Origin: Saccharomonospora marina XMU15
GTDB taxonomy: Bacteria; Actinomycetota; Actinomycetes; Mycobacteriales; Pseudonocardiaceae
Length of the DNA: 64,000 nucleotides
Assembly: GCF_000244955.1 (NCBI RefSeq)
Contig: NZ_CM001439.1
Span: 2,632,628-2,696,627 of the forward strand
Direction: 5' to 3'
Made by a program: the position numbers and the translations under genes. Under the pieces are notes generated by a model, which saw only the letters and a list, made by a program, of their open reading frames with translations, was not told the origin of the DNA and ran no database searches. Shown here one piece after another: positions 32,802-41,505 of this stretch (within the stretch, counting starts at the first letter, position 1; every line of letters begins with the position of its first letter).

Positions 32802-34364
32802 GTGGCCACAACCGTGCGTGTGAGGCGACGACACGGCGGCGCGGCAGGCGGCACCCGCAGCCGGTGGATGTACGACGCCATCGCCGGGGTCAGCGTGGCG
32901 ATGGTCGGTATCCCGCAGTCGCTGGCCTACGCCGAACTGGCCGGGCTGCCGCCGATCGCGGGGCTGTACGCGGGGGCGCTGCCGCCGCTGCTGGCCGCGA
33001 TCTTCGCGTCCTCGCCCTACCTGCAGACCGGGCCGGTGGCCATCACCGCGCTGCTGACCTACAGCGCGTTGAGCACCATCGCCACGCCGGGCAGTCCGGA
33101 GTACGTCGGGCTGGGACTGGCGCTGGCACTGGTGGTCGGCGTCGTGCGGGTGGGGCTAGGGCTGCTGCGGGCAGGCTGGCTGGCCTACCTGATGTCACAG
33201 CCGATGCTGCTCGGCTTCGTACCCGCCGCCGCGGTGCTGATCGCCAGTTCGCAGCTGCCCAAGGTGCTTGGAGTCTCGCCACCGGGGTACGGCAACGAGA
33301 TCGTCGAGGCGGGCTGGGGTCTGGCGCATCCGGCACAGTGGAGCCTGGCGGCGCTGGCGATGGGCGCGATGACGGTCCTGGTGGTGCTGGGTGCGCGGCG
33401 GCTGCATCCGCTGGTGCCCGGGGTCCTGCTGGCGGCGGTCGTCGGCATCGCGGTCTCGGCGCTGGGCTTCTACCCCGCACCCGTCGTCGACGACATCCCT
33501 TCGGGCTTCCTGCCGTTCACCCTCGACGAGATCCCGTGGGACAGGCTGCCGGAGTTGCTGCTGCCCGGCGCGATCATCGCGCTGATCGGGTTCACCGAGG
33601 CGGCGTCGATCTCACGCCGGTTCGCCTCCGAGGAGCGCACGCGCTGGAACGCCAACCGGGAGTTCATCAGCCAGGGCGTGGCCAACGTGGCCGCCTCCGC
33701 GGTCGGTGGCATGCCGTGTGGCGGCTCGTTCTCCCGCAGCTCGGTGAACCGGATGTCAGGCGCGAGAACGCGGTGGTCGGGGGCCTTCACCGGGTTGACG
33801 GTGCTGGCGTTCCTGCCGTTCGCCACCGTGTTGCGGCCGCTGCCGCTTGCGGTGCTCGGCGCCATCGTGATCGTCGCCGTGGTGAGCCTGATGCGGTTTC
33901 GGCCGCTGTTGCGACTGTGGCGGCTTTCCACCCCGCAGGCGGTCATCGCCTGGACCACGTTCCTGGCGACCGTGCTGCTGGCGCCCCGCCTCGACATCGC
34001 CGTGCTGATCGGTGTGGGGCTTTCGGTCGCGGTGTTCCTGTGGCGGTCGCTGCAACTGGAGATCGACGTGGAGACCGAGGGCACGACACTGCGGTTCGTT
34101 CCGCGTGGCGTGCTGTGGTTCGGCACCGCGCAACGCCTCGACACCGTGCTGCTCGACGCGCTCGCCGCACATCCGGACGCCGACGCACTGGTGATCGACC
34201 TCGGCAGGCTCGGCCGCATCGACACCACCGGGGCGCTGATGCTGCGCTCGGTGCTCGACCAGGCGCGTGGCGCCGGGCTGCGGGCCGACGTCAACGGCAT
34301 CCCACCGCAGTCACGCAAGCTGACCGAACGCGTGCTCGGGCCGGAGATCGGACCGCTGGACTGA
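32802..34364 (+). CDS. SulP-family anion transporter with STAS domain
   Basis: The 520-residue protein has about 12 membrane helices with the SulP signature region (VSVAMVGIPQSLAYAELAGLPPIAGLYAGALPPLLAAIFASSPYLQTGPVA, about residues 28-80). A C-terminal STAS domain (about 415-510) contains ADALVIDLGRLGRIDTTGALML. SulP proteins carry sulfate, bicarbonate or other anions. The GTG start is 4 bp after the mrp stop, so it is the last gene of the molybdoenzyme operon. It could import the enzyme's anionic substrate or export its product, such as sulfate. This supports, but does not prove, a sulfur oxyanion reaction. Confidence 0.93.
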   Translation: MATTVRVRRRHGGAAGGTRSRWMYDAIAGVSVAMVGIPQSLAYAELAGLPPIAGLYAGALPPLLAAIFASSPYLQTGPVAITALLTYSALSTIATPGSPEYVGLGLALALVVGVVRVGLGLLRAGWLAYLMSQPMLLGFVPAAAVLIASSQLPKVLGVSPPGYGNEIVEAGWGLAHPAQWSLAALAMGAMTVLVVLGARRLHPLVPGVLLAAVVGIAVSALGFYPAPVVDDIPSGFLPFTLDEIPWDRLPELLLPGAIIALIGFTEAASISRRFASEERTRWNANREFISQGVANVAASAVGGMPCGGSFSRSSVNRMSGARTRWSGAFTGLTVLAFLPFATVLRPLPLAVLGAIVIVAVVSLMRFRPLLRLWRLSTPQAVIAWTTFLATVLLAPRLDIAVLIGVGLSVAVFLWRSLQLEIDVETEGTTLRFVPRGVLWFGTAQRLDTVLLDALAAHPDADALVIDLGRLGRIDTTGALMLRSVLDQARGAGLRADVNGIPPQSRKLTERVLGPEIGPLD

Positions 34365-34417
34365 CCGCCCGGCACGGTGCGTCCGTCGGTCGTGGCACGC
34401 GCGGCTACGATCGGGAC

Positions 34418-34483
34418 ATGACCGAGGACAGCTCAGTGAGGAACCCGGCAGCCGGACGACGCGTACCCGCTCGAACGCGCTGA
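34418..34483 (+). CDS. Short upstream ORF coupled to TetR
   Basis: A 21-codon frame (ATG 34418) ends in a TGA that overlaps the TetR start codon as TGATG. It could be a leader peptide that couples translation, or the true N-terminus of TetR separated by a frameshift. No sequence family is recognisable at this length. Confidence 0.3.
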   Translation: MTEDSSVRNPAAGRRVPARTR

Positions 34484-35043
34484 TGGAGCCGGTTCGGCGC
34501 ATCGTCGGCGGGCGCAGGGCGGGTACCGTCGCCCGCTTGCTGGACGCCGCGGTCGAGGAACTGCGCGTGGTGGAGTACCAGGAGCTGTCCGTACGCTCGG
34601 TGGCCAAACGCGCCGGTGTCTCGCCCGCGACGGCCTACACGTATTTCTCCTCCAAGGACCACCTCGTCAGCTCGATCGTGTGGCGCAAGGTCCAGGAGCT
34701 GTCCGAGCAGGACGGCGGCGGCGCTGCCGCCGACGGTGAGCACGGCGAACTGCACCACGTGGTCCGCCGCATCACCAGGGTGTTCTCGGAGGAACCCGAA
34801 CTGAGCAAGGCCTACACCTCCGCGCTGCTGTCCGACGACCCGGAGGTGCGGCGGCTACGGGAGCAGATCGGGGCGGAGCTGGCAAGGCAGCTGTCCGACA
34901 CCCTGGAGCCCGCGCGCGAAGAGGTCAGCGGCGCGGTCACCATGGCATTCGTCGGCGGCATGCTGCTCGCCGGCATGGGCTACCTCGCCTTCGACGACAT
35001 CGCGGACCGCCTCGAGGCGATGGCACGCCTCATGCGTGCCTGA
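34483..35043 (+). CDS. TetR/AcrR family transcriptional regulator
   Basis: The 186-residue protein has an N-terminal helix-turn-helix (LLDAAVEELRVVEYQELSVRSVAKRAGVSPATAYTYFSSKDHLVSSI, about residues 19-65) and a TetR effector domain. It lies 118 bp after the SulP gene on the same strand and is convergent with mimR, from which it is separated by a 21-bp repeat array. It may regulate either the sulfur-type operon or the monooxygenase locus; nothing in the sequence decides between them. Confidence 0.9.
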   Translation: MEPVRRIVGGRRAGTVARLLDAAVEELRVVEYQELSVRSVAKRAGVSPATAYTYFSSKDHLVSSIVWRKVQELSEQDGGGAAADGEHGELHHVVRRITRVFSEEPELSKAYTSALLSDDPEVRRLREQIGAELARQLSDTLEPAREEVSGAVTMAFVGGMLLAGMGYLAFDDIADRLEAMARLMRA

Positions 35044-35048
35044 CCCCT

Positions 35049-35125
35049 CCGCGAGTCCTGCGTTCCTGCCCGCGAGTCCTGCGTTCCCGTCCGCGAGTCC
35101 TGCGTTCCTGCCCGCGAGTTCCGCC
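35049..35125. repeat. 21-bp tandem repeat array (forward orientation), copy C
   Basis: Units at 35049-35069, 35070-35090 and 35091-35111 plus a partial at 35112-35125 follow CCGCGAGTCCTGCGTTCCTGC. The array fills nearly the whole gap between the convergent TetR and mimR stop codons. Confidence 0.92.
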
Positions 35126-36964
35126 TCAGCGTTCCGGCAGCACGATGCCGTACTCGTGGATCTTGCGGTAGATCGTCGCTCGTGACATGCCGAGCAACTG
35201 CGCGGCCTTGCTCTTGTTGCCGCCGGCGTCCTCGATGCTCTGCACGATCGCGTCCCGCTCGATGGACTCCAGCCGGTTCAGCGAGCGGCGGGCGGCGGTG
35301 CGGTACCTGGCGGGCAGGTCGGCGGGCCGGATGGTGCCCGCTCTGCGGTGCCTCACGATCTGCTTGAGCAGGTTGAACAACTGCGTGACGTTACCGGGCC
35401 AGCTCGCCCGCATCAGCAGATGCATGGTGGTCGGCGAGCAGGTCAACCGGTCGGCGTGGCCGAGCTTGCTGAGCAGGAACGGCACCAGCTCGCGCAGATC
35501 GTCGACGTGATGGCGCAGCGGCGGCACCTCGACGGTACGGGGAAACAGCGCCAGCAGCGGAGCGAGGGCGGCGCCCGCGTCGGCGTCGGAGCTGAGCGTC
35601 ACCACCACCCACGGCGCCGTGGAATCCGATCCCGACTCGCGCAGCCCGCCGAGTACGCCCGCCAGCGAGTGTGCCGTGGTCTGCGGCAACCGGTCCACGT
35701 AGCGGATCAGTACAGCACGCGGCGCGTCCTGACGCAGCTCGTCGGCGAGCGCGTCCACCCAGGCGGTGCCGCTCGACCTGGTGGCACTCACCGTGAGCAA
35801 CCTGCCCGCCGGGTCGCGCCGCTGATGCACCGCGCGAGCGACGGCGCTCTTGCCCGCGCCCGGCTCGCCCGCCAGCGCCAACCACTCGCCCGCACGGTAG
35901 CCGGCGTCCACGTCGTGACAGCAACGCAGCCACGCTGGCGCCGACCCGACGATGCCGGGGAGGAACAGCGGCACCGACGCGTCCGGGGCGGGACGCGACT
36001 CCTCCGGCTCCACCAGCTGCACGGTCAGCACGCCGCCGACGATGTCGCTGTCGCAGGCACCGAACACCCTGCGGCAGCGCAACCGCACCCTGCTGCCGGT
36101 GGGCAGCGCGAGCACCGCGGTGTCCCTCGGCCGCTCGGCAAGTGCCTGCCGGGCGTGACCGAGCAGCACCGACTGGTCGCAGGGATCCAGCAACTGCCGC
36201 GCGCTGTCGTTGAGCATCACGATGTCGTCGTTGAACGCGATGACCACGCCGGTGGTGTGCTGGCAGGCCTGCAGGTAGGCCTGGAACAGCGCCAACTCCC
36301 GAAGGCTGGTGTTGGTCATCAGCGACTGTCGGATCTGCTCGGCGGTGGTTCTGGCCAGTGCGATGAGCAACCTGCCCGCGTCCTTGCGCCAGCAGGTCAG
36401 GTCCACGGCTCCGACCACCTTTCCCGACACCGGATGGTGGATCGGCACCCCGGCGCAGGCCAGCGTCTCCAGGTGCTCGGCGTAGTGCTCGTGGCCGAAC
36501 ACGTGCGTCGGGCGGCCGTCCTCCAACGCGGTCCCGATGCCGTTGGTGCCCACGAACCGCTCGCCGTAGCTGAAACCGGGCACGAGCGCGACCCGGTCCA
36601 GGTGTTGTTGCAGGTCCCGGTCGCCGGTGTGCTGGGTCAGCACAACGCCGTTCGGATCGGTCAGGATGAGGCTGATCGGCTGCCCTTCCAGTTGCTCACC
36701 CAACTTGCGCAACACGGGGTCTGCGCTGTTGATGAGCGGGGTGTCCAGGTTCCGGTCCTCGAAGTAGGGCAGGTCGATGTGGTCGGGCGGCACCCGCGCC
36801 TGCTGCGAGCGCCACCACGAGGTGAGGATCGCGTCGCGCACCGCGTCGGGCTCCATGGCCTCCGAGGTCAGGAAGCGCACCCGGCTGCGCGCAACCCGGT
36901 CGTCGTCGACGCCCGTCTTACGGGAAACAGGCGTCAGCCGCCGTGCCGAACTTCTGGGGTCCAC
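35126..36964 (-). CDS. mimR: MimR/AcoR-type activator: GAF sensor, degenerate AAA+ domain, Fis-type HTH
   Basis: The 612-residue regulator has an N-terminal GAF-type sensor (about residues 80-215, GERFVGTNGIGTALEDGRPTHVFG), a shortened AAA+ domain with Walker A GEPGAGKS (366-373), and a C-terminal Fis-type helix-turn-helix (GNKSKAAQLLGMSRATIYRKIHEYG, about 584-608). The GAFTGA loop that contacts sigma-54 is absent, and the Walker B region reads LIRYVDRLP. This fits actinobacteria, which lack sigma-54. In Mycobacterium, MimR is required for expression of the homologous mimABCD operon. It is divergent from mimABCD. Two identical-type palindromes (37058-37072, 37386-37400) are likely binding sites. 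Confidence 0.9.
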   Translation of the reverse strand: MDPRSSARRLTPVSRKTGVDDDRVARSRVRFLTSEAMEPDAVRDAILTSWWRSQQARVPPDHIDLPYFEDRNLDTPLINSADPVLRKLGEQLEGQPISLILTDPNGVVLTQHTGDRDLQQHLDRVALVPGFSYGERFVGTNGIGTALEDGRPTHVFGHEHYAEHLETLACAGVPIHHPVSGKVVGAVDLTCWRKDAGRLLIALARTTAEQIRQSLMTNTSLRELALFQAYLQACQHTTGVVIAFNDDIVMLNDSARQLLDPCDQSVLLGHARQALAERPRDTAVLALPTGSRVRLRCRRVFGACDSDIVGGVLTVQLVEPEESRPAPDASVPLFLPGIVGSAPAWLRCCHDVDAGYRAGEWLALAGEPGAGKSAVARAVHQRRDPAGRLLTVSATRSSGTAWVDALADELRQDAPRAVLIRYVDRLPQTTAHSLAGVLGGLRESGSDSTAPWVVVTLSSDADAGAALAPLLALFPRTVEVPPLRHHVDDLRELVPFLLSKLGHADRLTCSPTTMHLLMRASWPGNVTQLFNLLKQIVRHRRAGTIRPADLPARYRTAARRSLNRLESIERDAIVQSIEDAGGNKSKAAQLLGMSRATIYRKIHEYGIVLPER

Positions 36965-37057
36965 GTCGACCTCCTTCCCCGCTGTGACGGCAGGGCCGGT
37001 ACCGGCACCTCGCTGTGGGCCGAGTCACAGAGTACGGGGGCCGCGGTGCTCGCGGGT

Positions 37058-37072
37058 GTCTCAATTTGAGAC
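37058..37072. promoter_or_regulatory. Palindrome GTCTCA-N3-TGAGAC, site 1 (probable MimR box)
   Basis: GTCTCA-ATT-TGAGAC has perfect 6-bp arms, 94 bp upstream of mimR and 68 bp upstream of the small ORF at 37140. The same arms and spacing recur at 37386-37400, and I saw this pattern nowhere else in the window. Confidence 0.75.
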
Positions 37073-37139
37073 GGCCACCGGGGGCGGCCGGCGGTGTCAT
37101 GGGTGCTCAAAGGCGACATTCACGCCAGGGAGGCACCAG

Positions 37140-37373
37140 ATGGAACCGGAGCAGACCTACAACCCGTGGACCGTCGTGAACCTGGTCTTCGACCATCTCG
37201 TCGAGCAGGGGCTGCGCCCGACCCTCGGCGAGGCGGGCCCGCCGGGTGAGCCCGCGGCCGCACTGCTGCGCGCACTGGGAGTCCGGCCGACCCCTGAGGG
37301 CGATGCCCGCGTGAGTGAGGACGCCAAGCAACACCTGGCCACGTTGCGTGCCGAACTGCTCGACGAACCGTGA
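37140..37373 (+). CDS. Small conserved-looking protein of unknown function upstream of mimA
   Basis: A 77-residue acidic soluble protein starts at ATG 37140 behind a good ribosome-binding site (AGGGAGG, about 37127-37133). Codon third positions are GC-rich as in neighbouring genes. The N-terminal NPWTVVNLVFDHLVEQGLRP is followed by a linker and an amphipathic helix that ends LATLRAELLDEP. It has no membrane segment, cysteines or recognised domain. It sits between the two MimR-type palindromes, so it is probably expressed with the monooxygenase. It could be a small regulator or an assembly factor. Confidence 0.72.
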   Translation: MEPEQTYNPWTVVNLVFDHLVEQGLRPTLGEAGPPGEPAAALLRALGVRPTPEGDARVSEDAKQHLATLRAELLDEP

Positions 37374-37385
37374 GACCCACGGGCT

Positions 37386-37400
37386 GTCTCATATTGAGAC
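37386..37400. promoter_or_regulatory. Palindrome GTCTCA-N3-TGAGAC, site 2 (probable MimR box)
   Basis: GTCTCA-TAT-TGAGAC is the second copy of the palindrome at 37058-37072, 13 bp after the small ORF and 114 bp before mimA. No clear -10/-35 pair or -24/-12 element is seen in the 37374-37513 gap. Confidence 0.75.
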
Positions 37401-37513
37401 CGATATCACGCCAACGCCGGGTTGTACTTCTGGTGTCCGACGCGCGGCCGATCGCATCGACGCGCCACCGGCGACGGCCGCCGCCGGCCGCCAGCGACGG
37501 GTAAGGAGACAAG

Positions 37514-39166
37514 ATGAGCCGCCAGAGCGTGGCGAAAGCCCACCAGAAGATCCAGGAACTGTCCTGGGAACCGGCGTACCACACGCCGGTCTCCCACTAC
37601 GGAACCGACTACACCTTCCGCAAGGCGAAGAAGAAGGACCCGCTCAAGCAGGTACTGCGCTCCTACTTCCCGATGCAGGAGGAGAAGGACCACCGGGTCT
37701 ACGGCGCGGAGGACGGCGCCATCCGCGGCAACATGTTCCGGCAGGTCCAGCAGCGCTGGCTGGAGTGGCAGAAGCTGTTCCTTTCCATCATCCCGCTGCC
37801 GGAGATCTCGGCCGCCCGCGCGATGCCACTGCTGTTTCGCACGGTGCCGAACCCGGAACTGCACAACGGGCAGGCCATCCAGATGATCGACGAGGTCAGG
37901 CACTCGACGATCCAGCAGAACCTCAAGCGCCTGTACATGAACAACTACATCGACCCGGCCGGCTTCAACACGAGCCTGCGCGGGTTCCACAACGACTACT
38001 GCGGCACCATCGGCAGGCAGTTCGCCGAGGGCTTCATCACCGGCGACGCCATCACCGCCGCCAGCGTCTACCTCACCATCGTGGCCGAGACGGCGTTCAC
38101 CAACACGCTGTTCGTCGCCATGCCCGCCGAGGCGGCCGCCAACGGCGACTACCTGCTGCCGACGGTGTTCCACTCGGTGCAGTCCGACGAATCGAGGCAC
38201 ATCAGCAACGGCTACGCCACGCTGCTGATGGCGCTGTCCGACGAGGGCAACCACGAACTGCTCGAGCGCGACCTGCGCTACGCGTGGTGGAACAACCACT
38301 GCGTCGTCGACGCCGCGATCGGCACCTTCATCGAGTACGGAACCAAGGACCGCCGAAAGGACCGCGAGAGCTACGCGGAGATGTGGCGCCGCTGGATCTA
38401 CGACGACTACTACCGCAGCTACCTGGTGCCGCTGGAGAAGTACGGTCTGACGATCCCGCACGACCTCGTCGAGGAATCCTGGAACCGCATCTGGAACAAG
38501 GGCTACGTGCACGAGGTCGCGCAGTTCTTCGCCACGGGGTGGCTGGCCAACTACTGGCGCATCGACCCCATGACGGACGAGGACTTCGAGTGGTTCGAGC
38601 ACAAGTACCCCGGCTGGTACGACAAGTACGGCAAGTGGTGGGAGAACTACAACCGCCTCGCCGTGCCCAACGGCCACAACCCCATCGCGTTCGAGGACGT
38701 CGACTACGTCTACCCGCACCGCTGCTGGACGTGCATGGTGCCGTGCCTCATCCGTGAGGACATGGTGATGGACGAAGTGGACGGCCAGTGGCGCACCTAC
38801 TGCTCGCAGGGCTGCCACTGGACCGACAAGGTCGCGTTCCGGCCGACCTACCAGGGTCGCCAGACACCCAACATGGGCAAGCTGGTCGGCTCCAGGGAGT
38901 GGGAGACGCTGTACCACGGCTGGAACTTCGCCGACATCGTCAAGGACATGGGTTTCGTCCGCGACGACGGCAAGACGCTCGTGGCCCAGCCGCACCTCGA
39001 CCTCGACCCCAAGAAGATGTGGACGCTGGACCACCTGCGTCGCTGCCCACCCTTCGCCAGCCCCAACGTGACGTTGAACGAGATGACCCCGCAGCAGCGG
39101 GAGGAGTTCTACGCCGACTACGTGCGGCAGGGGCCCGCGGGCCGGCCCGCCCCTGCGCAGGACTGA
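37514..39166 (+). CDS. mimA: Propane/phenol-type soluble di-iron monooxygenase, hydroxylase large (alpha) subunit
   Basis: The 550-residue protein is the catalytic alpha subunit of a group-5 soluble di-iron monooxygenase (PrmA/MimA type), which hydroxylates propane, acetone or phenol using O2. The di-iron ligands are all present with the spacing of methane monooxygenase: Glu97, Glu127 and His130 (DEVRH), Glu192, Glu226 and His229 (DESRH). A cysteine-rich C-terminal segment ([12 protein letters not shown], then CSQGCHW) is typical of PrmA-like subunits. The ATG follows AAGGAGAC. It is the first gene of the mimABCD operon. Confidence 0.95.
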   Translation: MSRQSVAKAHQKIQELSWEPAYHTPVSHYGTDYTFRKAKKKDPLKQVLRSYFPMQEEKDHRVYGAEDGAIRGNMFRQVQQRWLEWQKLFLSIIPLPEISAARAMPLLFRTVPNPELHNGQAIQMIDEVRHSTIQQNLKRLYMNNYIDPAGFNTSLRGFHNDYCGTIGRQFAEGFITGDAITAASVYLTIVAETAFTNTLFVAMPAEAAANGDYLLPTVFHSVQSDESRHISNGYATLLMALSDEGNHELLERDLRYAWWNNHCVVDAAIGTFIEYGTKDRRKDRESYAEMWRRWIYDDYYRSYLVPLEKYGLTIPHDLVEESWNRIWNKGYVHEVAQFFATGWLANYWRIDPMTDEDFEWFEHKYPGWYDKYGKWWENYNRLAVPNGHNPIAFEDVDYVYPHRCWTCMVPCLIREDMVMDEVDGQWRTYCSQGCHWTDKVAFRPTYQGRQTPNMGKLVGSREWETLYHGWNFADIVKDMGFVRDDGKTLVAQPHLDLDPKKMWTLDHLRRCPPFASPNVTLNEMTPQQREEFYADYVRQGPAGRPAPAQD

Positions 39167-39179
39167 CGGCCACCTACCG

Positions 39180-39220
39180 GACGAGCGCGGGGCCGGGCGG
39201 TGCCCGCCCCGCGCCTCGTC
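39180..39220 (+). terminator. Intercistronic GC-rich hairpin between mimA and mimB
   Basis: A stem of about 18 bp with two single-base bulges (GACGAG..GCGGGGC..GGGC pairing with GCCC..GCCCCGC..CTCGTC) closes on a 3-nt loop (GGT) in the 80-bp gap. Being inside the operon, it is more likely an mRNA-stabilising or attenuating structure than a full terminator. Confidence 0.6.
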
Positions 39221-39246
39221 CACGACCGACGAGGACGGGCGAACCC

Positions 39247-40311
39247 ATGGCAGAAAAGCACCTGGTGCGCTTCGAGCCGGTCGGCATCGAGATCGAGGTC
39301 GACGAGGAGCAGACCATCCTGCGGGGTGCGGCGGAGCAGGGTGTACTGCTCATGCACGGCTGCAAGGAGGGCCAGTGCGGCTCCTGCAAGTCCTTCATCC
39401 TCGAGGGGGAGGACGTCGAACACGACCGGTACTCCACCTTCGCGCTGCCCGAGTTCGAGAAGGAGGAGGGCTTCACCCTGCTGTGCAGGGCACACGCGTA
39501 CGAGGACCTGACCATCGAGTTGCTCAACTACGACGAGGAGATGATCCACTCCGGACTGCCGATCGAGGAGGCCGTGGTCGAGGTCGTCTCCAACGAGCAC
39601 GTCACCCACGACATGCGCCACCTGGTGGTGCGGCTCGTCGAACCGGAGTCGTTGCGCTTCTTTCCCGGTCAGTACGTGGATTTCGAGATACCGGACACCG
39701 ATCGGACGCGGTCGTTCTCGATGGCCAACACCTCCAGCCTGGAGTCCGGCCGGTTGGAGTTCGTCATCAAGATCTACACCGACGGCCTGTTCTCCAACTT
39801 CCTCGACACCAAGGTGTCGATCGGTGACCGGCTGCGGGTGACCGGGCCGTTCGGGGCGTTCACCCTGCGCGACGCTGCGGGCAAGGACCTGGTCTTCGTC
39901 GGGGGTGGCGCCGGCATGGCGCCGATCCTGTCGCTGCTTCGCTCCATGGCCGAGCGGGGCAGCGACAGGACGGCGACCTTCTACTACGGAGCACGCAGGC
40001 GCAGGGATCTGTGCTTCACCGACGAATTGCGCGAACTCGAACGCACGCTCCCCGGATTCCGCTACATCCCCGCGCTGTCCGAACCGGACGACTCCGACGA
40101 GTGGGACGGCGAGGTAGGCCTGATCACGGACGTGGTCGCGCGCAACGAGACCGACCTCTCAGGCGCGGACGCCTACGTCTGCGGCCCGCCGCCGATGGTG
40201 GAGGCCGCCGTCGAACTGCTGCCCTCGCTGGGTGTGGCGGCCGATCGCGTGTTCTACGACAAGTTCACCACCACCGGGGAATCCGACGGGTCCGATCCAC
40301 TTCGACAGTAA
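39247..40311 (+). CDS. mimB: Monooxygenase reductase (2Fe-2S ferredoxin + FAD/NAD domains)
   Basis: The 354-residue protein supplies electrons from NAD(P)H to the hydroxylase. Residues about 1-95 form a plant-type [2Fe-2S] domain (CKEGQCGSCKSF with a later LLCRAHA). Residues 105-205 bind FAD (RSFSMAN), and 210-340 bind NAD(P)H (VGGGAGMAPILSLLR, YVCGPPPMV). ATG 39247 is chosen at the beginning of the ferredoxin domain. It is the second gene in mimABCD. Confidence 0.95.
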   Translation: MAEKHLVRFEPVGIEIEVDEEQTILRGAAEQGVLLMHGCKEGQCGSCKSFILEGEDVEHDRYSTFALPEFEKEEGFTLLCRAHAYEDLTIELLNYDEEMIHSGLPIEEAVVEVVSNEHVTHDMRHLVVRLVEPESLRFFPGQYVDFEIPDTDRTRSFSMANTSSLESGRLEFVIKIYTDGLFSNFLDTKVSIGDRLRVTGPFGAFTLRDAAGKDLVFVGGGAGMAPILSLLRSMAERGSDRTATFYYGARRRRDLCFTDELRELERTLPGFRYIPALSEPDDSDEWDGEVGLITDVVARNETDLSGADAYVCGPPPMVEAAVELLPSLGVAADRVFYDKFTTTGESDGSDPLRQ

Positions 40312-40320
40312 GGATCAACG

Positions 40321-41505
40321 ATGACAACCACGCAGGAACCCGCGCAACAACAGCGCAGCGTACCGAAGCCGGTCTTCACCGACGCCGAAGCGGGCGCGAG
40401 GCAGTTCCCCGACTCCGAGTCACGCCGCTTCAACTACTTCTCACCGAAGAAGCGCAAGCAGAGCCACTACGAGGACGTGACCGTCGAGGTGCAGCCCGAC
40501 CCGAGGCACTACCTCAGCCAGGGCTGGCTCTACGCCTTCTCCGACGGCAAGGGCGGCTATCCGCTGGAGTGGACGGTGCTCAAGGCCTGGGGTAGTGACC
40601 GCCCGGAGCCTCGCCGCTACCCCGGTTCGGGCGGGAAGGGCTACGACTGGCCCGCACACGGCTGGCACGAGTTCCGCGATCCGAACGAGGAGTGGGAACA
40701 GACCATCTACCGCAACAACTCCAACGTGGTTCGCCAGCTGAACCAGAACGTCGAAGCCGCCCGCGAGGCCGACGCGTTCAGCCAGTGGAACCCGAACTGG
40801 GTGCAGTTCGTGGCCCAGCACGTCGGGGCGTGGATGCACGTCGACCACGGGCTGGGGCTCTACCTGTTCGCCAATGCCAACCGCAGGGCGCCCACCAACA
40901 TGCACAACACCGCGATCTCGGTGAACAGCATGCACCTCATCAGGTCCGCGCAGGATCTGGCGCTGTACAACCTGACGCTGAGCGAGGAGATCGGCGACTT
41001 CGACGGCACCGCGCACCTGTCGACGTGGAGTTCCGACCGGGCCTGGCAGGGGGTGCGGGAGGTGACCGAGCAGCTCACCGGCGTGTGGGACTGGGCGGAG
41101 GCGGTGTTCGCCGCCAACATCGTGTTCCAGCCGCTGGTGGGGGAGTTGTTCCGCAGCAACCTGGTGCAGCAGGCCGCACCCGGCAACGGCGACTTCGTCA
41201 CACCGACACTCATCGGCGCGGAGGAGTACGAGTACGCGCAGCGCGATCTGCGCTACACCCGCGCGATGTTCGAACTGCTCACCACCGACAAGGAGTTCGC
41301 AGGCCACAACACCGACATCATGCGGTCCTGGCTGAGCACGTGGGTGCCGCGTTGCCTTGAGGCGGCACGCAGCCTGCAACCGTTGTGGTCGCAGCCGGAC
41401 GCGAAACCGCCGCGCTTCGAGGACGGCCTTGACCGGGCGAAGAGCCGGTTCGCGGGGATCGTTTCCGACCTGGGCCTGAACGTAGTGAAGGAGCTGAACC
41501 AGTGA
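40321..41505 (+). CDS. mimC: Monooxygenase hydroxylase small (beta) subunit
   Basis: The 394-residue protein is the non-catalytic beta subunit of the di-iron hydroxylase (ferritin-like fold, no metal site). Features include an N-terminal basic stretch (YFSPKKRKQSHYEDVTVEVQPDP) and conserved helices with NSMHLIRSAQDLALYNLTLSEEIGDFDG. It follows mimB by 9 bp with a clear AAGGATC ribosome-binding site and overlaps mimD (GTGA). Confidence 0.94.
   Translation: MTTTQEPAQQQRSVPKPVFTDAEAGARQFPDSESRRFNYFSPKKRKQSHYEDVTVEVQPDPRHYLSQGWLYAFSDGKGGYPLEWTVLKAWGSDRPEPRRYPGSGGKGYDWPAHGWHEFRDPNEEWEQTIYRNNSNVVRQLNQNVEAAREADAFSQWNPNWVQFVAQHVGAWMHVDHGLGLYLFANANRRAPTNMHNTAISVNSMHLIRSAQDLALYNLTLSEEIGDFDGTAHLSTWSSDRAWQGVREVTEQLTGVWDWAEAVFAANIVFQPLVGELFRSNLVQQAAPGNGDFVTPTLIGAEEYEYAQRDLRYTRAMFELLTTDKEFAGHNTDIMRSWLSTWVPRCLEAARSLQPLWSQPDAKPPRFEDGLDRAKSRFAGIVSDLGLNVVKELNQ

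Noticed and set aside
37374-37513. Sigma-54 promoter upstream of mimA
   Set aside because: No GG-N10-GC (-24/-12) element is present, MimR lacks GAFTGA, and actinobacteria generally lack sigma-54.
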